From positions 23,651,601-23,715,600 of the forward strand of contig JAYESD010000009.1 in the NCBI GenBank assembly GCA_036927565.1: DNA of 64,000 nt. Reading direction: 5' to 3'. Source of the stretch: Tuctoria greenei. Taxonomy: Eukaryota; Streptophyta; Magnoliopsida; Poales; Poaceae. The position numbers were made by a program, and so were the translations under genes. Below the pieces are notes generated by a model. It did no database searches, was not told the origin of the DNA, and saw only the letters and a list, made by a program, of their open reading frames with translations. This document shows, piece by piece, positions 30,705 through 42,256 of this stretch. Each line of letters opens with the position of its first letter. Positions within the stretch are counted from its first letter, which is position 1.

Positions 30705-31631
30705 GGTTGCTGACAAGAGAAGCAAAGGAATGTGTATGAGTCAAGGAAGTTAAGGCAAAACAGTAGAATTCACAAGATCAACCTAGGTTAGGTTTTTCAC
30801 TGTGTAACCCGGACTTGTCTGCCCAAGGGCCGGACTAGTCCGCACTAGGTCGGACTTGTCTGCCCTGTGGCCGGACTAGTCCGGTTCACACAACAAGAAC
30901 TCTAATCTAAGAAAATTTTGCAAAAACTATGGATCCTACCACAATAATGGAGATACATTATCACACTGATGTGCACAACAACATTTGTGAAGAAGTTTCT
31001 ATCAATAGACCCAAAAGAATTGAATTCCAAGGATTTTGGAGTTAGGTCAAGAATACCTCCTCAAGTCTTCGATTTGATGAAATGTAGAAGAGGAATCGGC
31101 CTCTGATGCTTGGGAAAAGTTCCTAAGCACCTTAGGGCTTCAATCCACCGATTGGGATCAAGATTTTGTGGGGGGGGGGGGGGGGGGAGTCGAAAATCGC
31201 TGTTTGGGAGACGGTTTTCGAGCGTTTTTGGAGAGAGAGTGTTTGAATGGAAGTGGAGAGGTCGAGGGCTCCCTGGGGAGGTTAAGTCCCCAAGGGCCGG
31301 ACTAGTCCGGTTAGAGACAAGGACTTGTCCGGCCACCGGACTAGGTCCGAACAACCTAAGCTACCGGACTGGTCTAGTCCACTGGAGCGGACTAGTCCAG
31401 TCCTAAGACCTAAAACTCCTATATATTGAGTTTTAAGTGGAGATTTGATCATTTTGGACTGTATTTCACAAAATATCTTTGTAAATATGGTCAGTAAGTA
31501 ATCAACAATCAAACTATGACCATGATTCACAAAGATTCAACAATTTCAAAATAATTTGTAGGACAATTGAGGAGAATGAGTTTTTTGCAAGCATGTGTGA
31601 ATTTTGAATATTACAATAAGATGTGCAAGAC
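30705..31631 (-). other. pol-ORF3 spacer of family 2 with two palindrome clusters and a G run
   Basis: Clusters of CCGGACTAGTCCGG-type palindromes at 30809-30894 (104 bp before the ORF3 ATG) and 31298-31403 (228 bp after the pol stop). A run of 18 G is at 31170-31187 (C on the coding strand). No coding region. Confidence 0.75.
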
Positions 31632-34600
31632 TTAAGCCACATTTCGAGAATTTAGGATATTTAGCTCACTCCTAAGTTCACAAAACCTTTTCTCATCTAG
31701 GGGCTTGGTAAAGATATCGGCCAATAGTTTATCGATTCTCACAAGGGAAATTGCAATATCCTTTGACGGAGTGATCTCTCAAGAAATGGTGGCAAATATT
31801 GATGTGCTTGGTCCTTGAGTGTTCAACTGGATTGTGGGATATTTTGATGGCACTCTCATTTTCACATAGGAGAGGGATATGGCGCAAGTTTATTCCATAG
31901 TCCCTAAGAGTTTGTCGCATCCAAATAAGTTGTGCACAACCACTTCCGGTGGCGACATACTCCGCTTCAGCTGTGGAAAGTGCAATGGAGTTTTGTTTCT
32001 TTGAGGACCAAGACACTAGAGATCTACCAAGGAATTGGCAAGTTTTCGATGTACTCTTTCTATCAACTTTGCGCCCCGCATAGTCCGCATCGGAATATCC
32101 AATGAGGTTAAACTTATAACCTTTGGGGTACCAAAGTCCTAGGCTTGGTGTGTGAACCAAATATCTAAGAATTCTCTTAACGGCGGTCAAATGACACACC
32201 TTAAGAGGGGCTGGAAATCTAGCACACATACACACACTAAGCATTATATCAGGCCTAGATGCACATAAGTATAGCAATGATCCTATGATGGAATGATATA
32301 CCTTTTGGTCCACACTTGAACCATCTTCATTAAGATCGAGATGCCTGTTGGCTGCCATAGGAGTCTTGATGGGTTTGGCCTTGTCCATGTCAAACTTCTT
32401 GAGTATATCTTGTGTTTACTTGGTTTGACTAATGAATGTGCCTTCCTTGAGTTGCTTCACTTGAAAATCTAGAAAGAACTTCAACTCCCCCATCATGGAC
32501 ATCTCAAATCTTTCCGTCATTATCTTGGAAAACTCATCACATAAAGCTTTGTTAGTAGAACCAAATATAATGTCACTGACATATATTTGGCAAACAAACA
32601 AATCATCATTAAAGTGCTTAGTGAATAGAGTATAGTCCGCCTTCCCAATTTTGAAACCATTTTGAGTTAGAAAGTCTCTAAGGCACTCATACCAAGCTTT
32701 AGGAGCTTGTTTGAGTCCATAGAGAGCCTTACGCAATTTGTACACATGGTTTGTGAATTCTTCATCTTCAAAGGGGAGTTTCTCCACATACACATATTCC
32801 TTGATTGGACCATTGAGGAATGCGCTCTTGACGTCCATTTGATATAGCTTAAAATCATGGTGAGTAGCAAAGGCAAGTAATATACGAATTGATTCAAGCC
32901 TAGCTACGGGAGCAAAGGTTTCTTCGAAATCCAGGCCTTTGACTTGTGAGTACCATTTGGCCACAAGTAGTGCCTTGTTCCTTGTAACCACCCCGTGTTC
33001 ATCTTGTTTGTTGTGGAACACCCATTTGGTGCCTACAACATTCGCATTGGGCCTCTTCACAAGCTCCCATACTTGATTTCTCTCAAAGTTGTTGAGCTCT
33101 TCTTGCATAGCCATCACCCAATCTGGATACTGTAGTGCTTCTTCAACCTTGTGGGGTTCCAAGGAAGAAACAAAAGAGTAATGTTCACAAAAGTTTGCAA
33201 CACGAGATCGAGTAGTTACCCCCTTGGAGATGTCTCCAAGTATATTGTCAACGGGATGGTCTCGTTGGATGCTTTGATGAACTCTTGGGTGTGGCGCTTG
33301 AGGCCTTCATTCATCATCTTGGTCTTCCTCATCCTCATTGTCTCCCCCTTGATTGATGCCTCCATATTCATCTTCTTGGAGCGCATCTTGGGGAATTTGA
33401 TCTTCATCATTTGAGGAAGAGCCTGCTTGATGTGTAGGATGGTCACTTGCATCTTGAGGTTGTTCTTGTGGTCGTATGTCTCCATGTGCCATCCTTGTCA
33501 CCACTTGTGGAGCTTCTTCTTGATCTAGCACATGACGATCAACTTGCTCCACTTGGGAGCAATTAGTCTCATCAAACACTACGTCACGTTCTACTTCAAC
33601 AATTCTAGAGGATTTGTTAAAGACACGATAGGCGTAAGTGTTTGAGTCATAGCCAAGCAAGAAACCCTCATCGGACTTAGAAGCAAACTTCGAAGTCCTA
33701 GGCTTCTTTTTAAGAATGTAGCATTTACTCCCAAAAACACTAAAGTAAGAGATGTTGGGCTTGTTACCAGTTAGGAGCTCATATGATGTATTCTTAAGTA
33801 TGCGGTGAAGGTACAACCGGTTTATGGCATGGCAAGCGGTGTTAACCGCTTCCACCCAAAACTGATCTGACGTCTTGTACTCATCAAGCATGGTTCTTGA
33901 CATCTAAATTAAGGTCCTATTCTTTCTCTCGGCCACCCCATTTTGTTGAGGGCAGTAGGGGGCCGAGAACTCATGCTTGGAGCCTTGTTCATCCAAAAAT
34001 TCTTCAACTTGAGTATTCTTGAATTCGGTGCCATTGTCACTCCTTATGGTCTTGATACTCAAGGAGAACTCATTTTGAGCTCTCTTCAAGTATCTCTTGA
34101 GAACACCTTGAGTCTCACTCTTGTCATGCAAAAATAATACCCAAGTGAAACGTGAAAAGTCATCAACAATAACAAGACCATATTTTTTACCACCAATACT
34201 AATGTAGGCGATTGGACCGAAGAGATCCATGTGTAGAAGCTCCAATGGTCTTGATGTTGTCATAATGTTCTTGGATGGATGTGGTGCTCCAACTTGCTTT
34301 CTGGCTTAGCATGCGCTACATGGCATATCCTTTTCAAACACAACATTCTTTAAACCACGAATGTGCTCGCCCTTAAGGAGATTTTGCAAATTCCTCATCC
34401 CAACATGGGCTAGCCTTCTATGCCAGAGCCATCCCATGTTAGTTTTTGCAATTATGCATGTATCAAGTTGGGCTTTATACGCGGAGAAATCTACAAGATA
34501 GAGATTTCCCTTGAGTACACCCTTAAAAGCAATTGAGCCATTGCTTCTCCTTGTGATGGTCACACCCTCATTAGTGAATAAACAATTATAACCTTTGTCA

Positions 34601-34830
34601 CATAGTTGTGATATGGACAAGAGGTTATAATCAAGTGAATCAACATGTAAAACATTTGAAAGAGTATGATTAGGGGATATAGCAATTTTACCGGTGTCAA
34701 GGATTTTTCCTTGGCTATTGTTCCCAAAGTATATTCCTTCACTTGGATCTTCATTTAGCTCATACTCCAAAAACATCATCCTCTCTTCGGTCATATGATT
34801 TGTGCATCCACTATCAAGAACCCACTTGGT
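31632..34830 (-). pseudogene. copia pol of family 2: protease, integrase, RT, RNase H; four in-frame stops and one late frameshift
   Basis: The protease active site DSG is intact in WVLDSGCTNHMT (34804-34821 region). One frame carries GAG-pre-integrase (HRRLAHVG, CSAC), integrase (HMDLFGP, RSDNGTEF, GVAERKN), RT (MDVKSAFLNG; the YVDD site reads YVSDI) and RNase H (YSDADYAG, AEYVATG, LCENES). Stops interrupt it at 34306-34308, 33904-33906, 33307-33309 and 32416-32418 without changing frame. A 2-base deletion near 31755 shifts the last ~40 codons, which otherwise would end at 31632-31634. RT and RNase H active sites are also hit: YVDD has become YVSD and the RNase H LCDNES is LCENES. The copy is dead. 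Confidence 0.88.
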
Positions 34831-36590
34831 CCCACCGGAGGAGTATGCCTACAGGAAAGAGTTAAGCCTTGGCTTTAGGTACCCAAGCGATGTTGGGTCC
34901 TTTGATGTTAGTCAAGAGGCACTTGGACACCCACACACAAGGTTTGGGACTCTTGGAGTGTGGCCCAACATACCTAGCATATGCCTTTCCAAACTTTTTC
35001 CTTAATAAAACATATGAAGCATCAAACTCATGGAACATTGGATGAGGCTCTCTCTTAGGCATTTTAGGTGTAGTAGCAATGTTCTTTCCTTTATTGTTGT
35101 ATGAGCCTCCTTTGACAAAGACAATCAAGTCTTTGCCATTCTTGGGAGTTTTGGCGTTTTGCCTCATCCCCCCTAGAATAACCAAGACCATCCTTGACAA
35201 AGGGGTGTCTTGTGTTGGTATATGCACTACGTGCATATGCCACCTTCTCCTTGTCAAAGATGCAACCCTTGGGTGCTTGATTGGTTTGTGCCAACTTTAT
35301 CTCATCTTTAAGTTTAATGATTAAGTTTGAGCATTTACAAGGTTGACATGCCTTGGATTTAACATTTGTGGAAGGTGAGCTTGTAGAGGAAGAAGGTGCA
35401 TTGACCTTGAGAGACTTCACTTGCGTCTCAAGGATCTTGTTAGCTTGTGTCAAACTAAAAAGTTAATCCTTGAGCACAATTGTAGTGTTCTCAAGGTTTG
35501 AGCATGTTTCCTTGCTCAAAGCGATTTCACACTCAAGTGCCTTGCTTCTTTCTCTTTCAAGCTCCAAGAGCTCCTCGACTTCTTGACATCTCTCCTTTTG
35601 TTGGATGAGCATGTCCTCTTGACGGTTGATGAGATCTTCCTTCTCAAATATCTCTTCCGTTAACAATCTCAATCTTTTCAAGGTGCTTTTGCTCATGTCT
35701 TTAAGCATGTGTTCATTTTCACTACTACTATCAAAGTCATCATGAGAAGAAATTGAAGAACATGATTTATATTTCACCTTCTTTCTTCCCTCATTGGCCA
35801 CGAGACATGTTGGCCTTGAGATCTCCAAGTTGGGGAAGAGCTTGTTCTCCATTGTTGTCTTCTTCATAGCAATAGTTGCTACCTTCTCATCTTCATCGGA
35901 GGAGGATTCCTCATTTGAATCCCACTCCTTTCCAAGGTGGGCATGTCCGGATTGCTTCTTCTTCTTGAAGTACTTATTTTCTTTGGACTTGCCCCCCTTC
36001 TTCTTCTTGTTTTCTTCATGTGGACAATCCACAATGAAGTGGTCATATTCTCCACAATTGTAGCAAGCCCTTTTTGATCTTGTCTTGGGATTGTCTTTGC
36101 TTCTTCTTTCATTTTGGTAGCTCCCCCTCCTCCTTCTAAACATCCTCTTAAAGTTGTTGATGAGGAGAGCTTCTTCCTCATCGGTTTCAGGACTCTCTTC
36201 ATCACTCTCTTCCTTTTATTGAGATTTGGAGGACGTTGCTTTGAATGCAACATCTATTTTCTTGGAGGAGGAAAGCTTCTGTAGATCATTGTAGAACATC
36301 GCTTCTTGCTCCATCATCTCATGATTGATGATTCTCCCTAGCACTTCTTGGGGAGTCATCTTGTGGAAGCTCGGGCTTTCACAAATTAGTGAGCAAAGAG
36401 TGACATTTTGAGGCATGAATGCTCGAATCATCCTCTTTACCACTTCGTGGTCGGTCCGCTGGGTGCTTCCATATGACCAACTCTTGTTGATGAGAGTCTT
36501 GAGGCGGTCATACATATATTGGGGAGATTCACCCTCCATGATGGTGAATCTTTCAAGCTCTCCTTCGATCATCTCAATCTTGGCCATCAT
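34831..36590 (-). pseudogene. copia gag of family 2, N-terminus missing, in-frame stops and frameshifts
   Basis: From 36590 downward: a gag segment (LERFTIMEGESPQYMYDRL, then VKRMIRAFMPQ) with stop near 36216; a CCHC zinc knuckle CYNCGEYDHFIVDC (pattern CX2CX4HX4C, about 36060-36015); a Lys-rich and then Glu-rich coiled-coil stretch to 35463; and a C-terminal part in shifted frames (35453-35091 and 35257-34862) leading into the protease. Two frame changes occur before the protease. The start of gag, the primer-binding site and the U5 end are replaced by an inverted LTR piece at 36601-36695. Confidence 0.82.
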
Positions 36591-36600
36591 GGAGGAGATT

Positions 36601-36695
36601 CACCATACAAGGTGGTGTTTAAACCTCCCAATACGAGCCTCACAAGTTTACTACATATTGCTCATATCTTTGGTGAACTTTATTTCCGCTTTGGA
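36601..36695. repeat. inverted LTR fragment at the damaged 5' end of family 2 copia
   Basis: GTGTTTAAACCTCCCAATAC, GAGCCTCACAAGTTTACTAC and CTTTGGTGAACTTTATTTC read as the reverse complement of 27108-27182 of the intact LTR. The neighbouring LTR piece (from 36696) is in normal orientation, so this fragment is inverted in place. Confidence 0.85.
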
Positions 36696-37618
36696 AGCCT
36701 CTAGGATGCTTGTGGCGGCGCTAGGGTTCCATACTTCTTCAAATGAGCCCGGGGTCCCCTTTTTATAGAGGTCCTGAGCCCCTTTTGCTTACATCAGCAA
36801 AGGGGTGGACTAGTCCGGCCTCAGACCCGGAATAGTCCGGCCCTATGGGACCACAGACCCCTGGTCAGTTCCCGACATCTGCCACACTGAGCAACGATCG
36901 TCACGCTACTCACCAAATTTCCAAATTCAAACGGTCACTAGACAATGGACTAGTCCGGTCAACAACGGACTAGTCCGAAGTGGAACAGAACCACTTGGTC
37001 TGTTCCAAAACGGACTTTTATGGGTTGGCCCGGACTAGTCCGGCCACAGCGGCGGACTAGTCAGACCCCCTAGAGTTTCTCTCGGTCTGTCACACTAAGT
37101 CTCAAACGGACAAGTCCGTACCCAAACGGACAAGTCCGAACTACTCCAGAGAGCTTTGGTCTGTCCAAAAACGGACAAGTCCAGACTTCTCGGACTTAGC
37201 TCCAAATTCACTCAGGTTCACTCCAGAGACGTTTGGTCCGTCTCAAAACGGACTTGTCTGCTATGGTCGAACTATTTCGGCCCTGAGGCTTAGACTAGTC
37301 CGGCCTCCTAGGATTTTTCTCATTTTAGGCTTCTCACTCAGGTTTTTCCCTAAACCACCACTTTGAGCCCCTTAGTTTGATCTCAATGCACATGATGCAA
37401 CCACCCTCTCACATGATACAGCTCAGATAAGCTCAATACCATAGAAACCCTAATTTCTACGCTTGAGTCTATGACTCCCGTTTTCCCCTTTTCCTTTTTG
37501 AGGGTTTTCATCTCACTTCAATCCTTGTACCCGTGCTTAAGATCAACTAAGCTCATTATCCTCTTAATTGTCGTCATCAATTACCCAAAACCCACGGGGA
37601 TGCCTATATGCACTTTCA
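36696..37618 (-). repeat. 5' LTR of family 2 copia, truncated
   Basis: Matches 27637-28565 of the other LTR closely and begins (minus strand) at 37618 with TGAAAGTGCATATAGG. The R-U5 end is missing at the inversion breakpoint near 36696. A TATA box lies near 36763. Confidence 0.88.
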
Positions 37619-37623
37619 CACAC

Positions 37624-37756
37624 ACAATTAGAGGAATCACTACTCCAGAGGAAGCTACATTAGAGTATGAAGATGATATCAAGATAAAGTTTTTCCTTAT
37701 CTATTCTCTAGTCTCTCTGAATCTCGAGGGTGAGATTCCTATTAAGGGGGGTAGAT
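37624..37756 (+). other. 3' internal end and PPT of gypsy-type element
   Basis: A short frame ends in NLEGEIPIKGGRL; the PPT AAGGGGGGTAGA at 37744-37755 comes just before the LTR at 37757. Continues 26949 across the copia insertion. Confidence 0.7.
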
Positions 37757-38466
37757 TGTAACATCCCCAATTTTCAAAATTTCGGTAATTCACATTTAAA
37801 TAAGAACTCCAGTTTTATTTCAAAATCTCTTCTTCGATCCATCCGAATCTCGAGGGCGAGATTCATGTTAAGGGGGGTAGAATTGTAACATCCCGATTTT
37901 TCAAACTTTGGCAAATTAAAATTTGAATAGAAAGTTAGAATTTAATAATAGGAAGAAATTGTTTTTATAAGCAAAAATATAAAATATATGCATCTCATCT
38001 TGCATTTGCATTCATCTCTAGGTATTAAAATTTATTTACCAAAATGAATACATTAAAAGCAATTAAATTGGCATAATGAATATGGAATGAATGAAATAAA
38101 GGAAAGAAAATTATTATGAAAGAAAAAAACAATAGTTGATAAGAATAATATGATAAATAACAAATAATAAAGGAAAAAAAGAGAAAATAGTAAATAAATA
38201 AGAAACCAATAATCTAAAAAAATAATAAGAATAAAAGAAAAAACATAACTAGAAACTAGAAATGAATAAATAAGAATAAAATAAAAAAAGTAAAAAAAAA
38301 GTCAACCACGGGCAGGCACATCCCTGCCGCATGCAAAAAGAGGAAAAGAAAAAAAAGAGAATATAAAAAAGAACTTTCTGGAAGCTGTCAGAACCTTCCA
38401 GAAGTTTCTGGAATTTTCCAGAAGTTTTTGAGACCTTCTAGATGTTTCTGGAACCTTTTGGAAGTT
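37757..38466 (+). repeat. 3' LTR of gypsy-type element, truncated after ~710 bp
   Basis: Nearly the same as 22583-23282, including the 127-bp double start (second TGTAACATCCC at 37884) and the first heat-shock-like block. It stops abruptly at 38466 in GGAAGTT and unrelated sequence follows. Confidence 0.88.
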
Positions 38467-38826
38467 GATCTCAAGAAACTTGCATGCCGCTCATCACCGA
38501 GGCTTTGATGGTTTGTGTGGTGGTGAACCGCATGCGTCATCGGAAACCTAGATGGAGTTGGAGGACAGGAATCAGACCATACCTGTAGGGGTCTTCCAAC
38601 CACCACTGGAGATGCACGTCGGCGGTTAAGGTACACCGGCACACCTGGACCATGCATGTGCTGGTGAAGATGGAACTCAGCAGCCTCACGGTTATGGATA
38701 AAAAAAAGGAAGAAGATAAAGGATGGCGCGCGTTTCGATCCATGAACCGTGAGACTGTTGACATCCATTTTAATTGGCCAGTTTCCGATTCTGCTAATGT
38801 CATTGTTGTTCTTGATTCTACATGAA
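38467..38826 (-). other. unrecognised sequence; possible exon fragment on minus strand
   Basis: A minus-strand stretch reads FHLHQHMHGPGVPVYLNRR then VVVGRPLQ, directly followed by the donor-like CTACAG/GTATGG at about 38581. I do not recognise the family, and it could be chance. Confidence 0.25.
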
Positions 38827-39908
38827 CGAACGAGGTCGTATGATGGCCGGACATGACAGGGATAACGCCATGATTAATTCCAGGAATTGTTTCCTTGTCA
38901 CTTGCAATCTATGCACCACCTGGGCCCATGTTGTGCACTGGTCACCTGGCATATTCTCTACGTTTGCCCCCGCGCGCGGTGTCTGTAACAAATTCGTGCA
39001 AGTGATTTTGACAAGTTGTGAACGATTTGTCCCACCTCTGAAAGTTGAGCTCGTTGCAACGAGAATATAAGGTAACGCGCGCTATTGTGATTACACATCC
39101 GATCAAACAAAGATGTCGTACAAGACTCGGCCATGCTCCATTCGACATCATCTGCTCGCCCAGTCGAAATCGAACGGGACGTGTATGAGGCATGTACTGT
39201 GCGGATGCTTTTTTATATAAGCCCTGTGCCCTTTTCATGTCAAATTAAAAAACTATCAGTGAAGCCAATGGGACACGTCGAGCCGTTGCCATAACCGAGA
39301 GGGATGCAAACTGTGATTTTTCATAAGCATAATTTTCCCCGCATACGCTGGGCCCTTTGCGTGTCAAATTAAAAATTTCTCTTTTTATCGAAAAACATCT
39401 CCTTTAACGACACCATATTTTCCCCTTTAACCCACTTTATGCGTGAATAGAATTGTGTGACCCTCCACATCGGGGGCCTCTAGAGAGGAGACAATGAACT
39501 CCAGAAAAGAAAAGAAAAGTGGAGACAATGATCTCCAGAAAAGAAAAGAAAAGAAAAGAATAGAAAGGAAGAGAAAAGTGTTAGAAAAAAATATGTACTA
39601 CGTACGAGATTTAAGGTGAAAGAGCCTGGAGAACAGAATTGTAAAACAGGAAATCGATTGACGCAGATTAATCCAAGTTGTGATGTTGTGCTTCTGTTCT
39701 TGTTTTTTGGATGTTTTTTCTTTTCACATTTTGTCATGTTGTTTTCCTGCCAATATCTGAACAGTCACGATGTTATTATTGCAAGGATTGGAACGATTGC
39801 CAAAAAAGAGGAGTATATCAGATTCAAAAATCTGCATTATGCTAGGTCGTATGATTGACGAACACTCTCCAATCCACTTAAACTTAAGTTTATCCACTCC
39901 TACCCAAA
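38827..39908. repeat. ~1.07-kb tandem repeat, copy A
   Basis: Begins at CGAGGTCGTATGATGGCCGG (38831) and shares its whole length with copies B and C. Contains TTTTATATAAGCCC near 39212 and an AAAAG-rich patch near 39500. No coding region and no LTR or TIR signature. Confidence 0.85.
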
Positions 39909-40873
39909 CGAGGTCATATGATGGTCGGACATGACAGGGATAATGCCAGGATTAATTCTAGGAATCGTATCCTCTTCACTTGAAATCTATGCACCACCTG
40001 GGCCCATGTTGTGCACTGGTCAACTGGCATATTCCCTACATCTGCCCCCGCGCGCGGTTTCCGTAACGAATTCGTCCGAGCAATTTTGACAAGCTATAAA
40101 CGATCTGTCCCACCTCGGAAAGTTGAGCTCGTTGCAACGAGAATATAAGGCATTGCGCGCTATTGTCATTACACATCCGATTGAAAAAAGATGTCGTACA
40201 AGACTCGACCACCCTCCGTTCGACATCGTCCGCTTGCCCGGTCGAAGTCGACCGGGACGTGGATGAGGCGTGTACGGGCGGATGTTTTTTATATAAGCCC
40301 TGGGCCATTTCCATGTAAAATAAAAAAACTGCGAGTGAAGCCGATGGGACACGTCGAGCCGTTGCGATAACTGAGAGGGATGCAAACCGCGGTTTTTTAT
40401 AAGCATAATTTTCCCCGCATACACTTGGCCCTTTGCGTGTCAAATTAAAATTTTCTCCTTCTATCAAAAAACATCTCCTTTAACGACGCCAAATTTTCCA
40501 CTTTGTACGTGAATCGAATTGTGTGACCCTCCACACTGGGGGCCTCTAGAGTGGAGACAATGAACTCCAGAAAAGAAAGGAAAAGTGGAGACAATGAACT
40601 CCAGAAAATAAAAGAAAGGAAAGGAAGAGAAAAATGTTAGCAAAAAATTGGTACTACGTACGATATTTAAGGTGAAAGAGCCTGGAGAACGAAACTGTAA
40701 AACAGGAAATTGATTGACGCAGATTAATCCAAGTCATGATGCTGTGCTTCTGTTCTTGTTTTTTTTGTTTTTTCTTTTCACGTTTGGTCATGTTGTTTTC
40801 CTGCCAAAATCTGAACAGTCGCGATGTTATTATTACAAGGACTGGAACGATTGCCAAAAATGATGAGTATATC
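39909..40873. repeat. ~1.07-kb tandem repeat, copy B left part
   Basis: Starts 1078 bp after copy A with CGAGGTCATATGATGG. Interrupted at 40873 by the Tat gypsy; resumes at 55475. Confidence 0.85.
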
Positions 40874-41726
40874 TGTCGAAGTGTAGCAACAACACCCCCG
40901 GTACTACTAAAGTGTAGTCTGCGGAGGTTCTTGTTTCGGTTGGGGCACACAGAGATCAAGATCAAGATGGCGACACCAGAGATTTACGTGGTTCGGGCCG
41001 CCTGAGCATAATATCCTACTCCACGGAGTGTGTGTGTGAGTATTGTTTTATCAATTGCTAGAAAGCCTAGTCTCTAGCTCCACCTGGAGTTTGTTATCCT
41101 TTATATCGTGCAGCTCAGTCCTTTTATAGTCCAAGAACTGATCGTTACATCATTCACCTGGTCCGACATGTGGCCTTGGCGTATTAAATTGTCTAATACA
41201 CTTTCTACGGGTATTAAGCATGGTTAATAGTGTGATAACATGCCTTAATGGTTGCATTACCTCTATTAACAGCGCTCTGATCATGTATTGTTAATACAGC
41301 ATTAACGACACGTATTCAAGTCTTGTAACTGCCGCTTCGATTGTCACTTGAATGTTCATGCTGAAGGAGATCTTCCAGTTTATACGTTGATGAAGGTTCG
41401 GAGGCTCCACACGTGGCAGCTTCGAAGCTTTCCTTTGTTGTGAGATGGCTCTAACACCGCTGTACACGTGTCAACACCGAAGCTCCCCTCCGCTGGGGGT
41501 TAGGTACGGGGTCATTATACACGAGTTGATCATGGAGCTTCCCTGTGTTGAGAGGTTACCTCCGGATTTACATTACACGTGTCAATCTCCGGAGCTACCC
41601 AAATGAGGGATGCGGGTCCGGTGTAATATAACATGTGGGGCCTGAGGAGGTCTTCAATTTTGACGGGCAGAACTCTTTTGCACTTCTTGCGGTATCATAG
41701 GGTACCCGGTACGCAGGGTTCCGACA
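40874..41726 (-). repeat. 3' LTR of Tat gypsy (853 bp)
   Basis: TGTCGAAGTGTAGCAACAAC to GGGTTCCGACA. Minus-strand TATA CTATAAAAG at 41121-41129. Repeated ACACGTGTCAA/ACACGTGGCAG contexts at 41420-41585. Confidence 0.9.
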
Positions 41727-42256
41727 GTGGCCCACAGGCCCACCTTTGGGAGAAACCCTTTGGGTTGAGTTATTATACCAAAGGTGGGGCCATCCTTGAC
41801 TCCCATGCTTCAACTTCAAATGTATCGTAATGTGCCGTTGGGGCCGGGGTTAAACCATCGCCGCGTGGCTTGTTATGAATGCAGCAGATGAGATCTTTGA
41901 GTGCATATCTCATGCAATTGAAGGTCACCAGTTCCTGATACAAAAATTGTATCGGTTCTGAGCGCCTTGTCAAGGTGCCACCTTTGGGTCTCCTGCCGTC
42001 CATCATAACAACTGTTCGCCTGGGTAATAACCTCGATCTCTTCGTCAGGGTGGCCCCGGGCCCATTCACTATGGACGGGGTAGATTTTTGAAATGTGGCA
42101 CCACTCTGGTTGCGATTTCCATCCAAGCATCGCGGAGGCTTACTTAAGAAGGAAAGTGTGTGCGGTTTGGGGACACTTTACACTTTCGATCAAACTTGCG
42201 CTCTGAGCCTCCGAAACTTCGCCTAGCTTTCTACTCCTTCGCTCCACTTTGTCGCG
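41727..42256. other. PPT and spacer before the accessory ORF
   Basis: On the minus strand AAAGGTGGGCCTGTGGGCCAC abuts the LTR at 41726. No gene in the rest. Confidence 0.5.

Larger units (their letters stand above)
26950..37618 (-). mobile_element. SIRE-lineage copia retrotransposon (family 2), nested, TSD CACAC
   Basis: The element lies on the minus strand inside the gypsy-type element. 5-bp duplication CACAC is seen at 26945-26949 and 37619-37623. From high to low coordinates: truncated 5' LTR, inverted LTR fragment, gag lacking its N-terminus, protease, integrase, RT, RNase H, spacer, ORF3, PPT and full 3' LTR (26950-28565). It has the same plan as the element at 1-7375 but another palindrome in its LTR. 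Confidence 0.92.
22583..38466 (+). mobile_element. gypsy-type LTR element without visible pol, split by a copia insertion
   Basis: The 5' LTR (22583-26126) ends GGGTGTCACA and is followed by primer-binding site TGGTATCAGAGCC. The internal part is 26127-26949 and, beyond the copia insertion, 37624-37756 with PPT AAGGGGGGTAGA. The 3' LTR runs 37757-38466 and is truncated. The total internal length, about 0.95 kb, has no gag or pol domain, so this is a deletion derivative or a non-autonomous large-LTR element. LTR style (TGTAACATCCC to GTGTCACA, Met-tRNA primer site) fits the Tekay/Del or related gypsy clades; lineage is inference. Confidence 0.78.
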
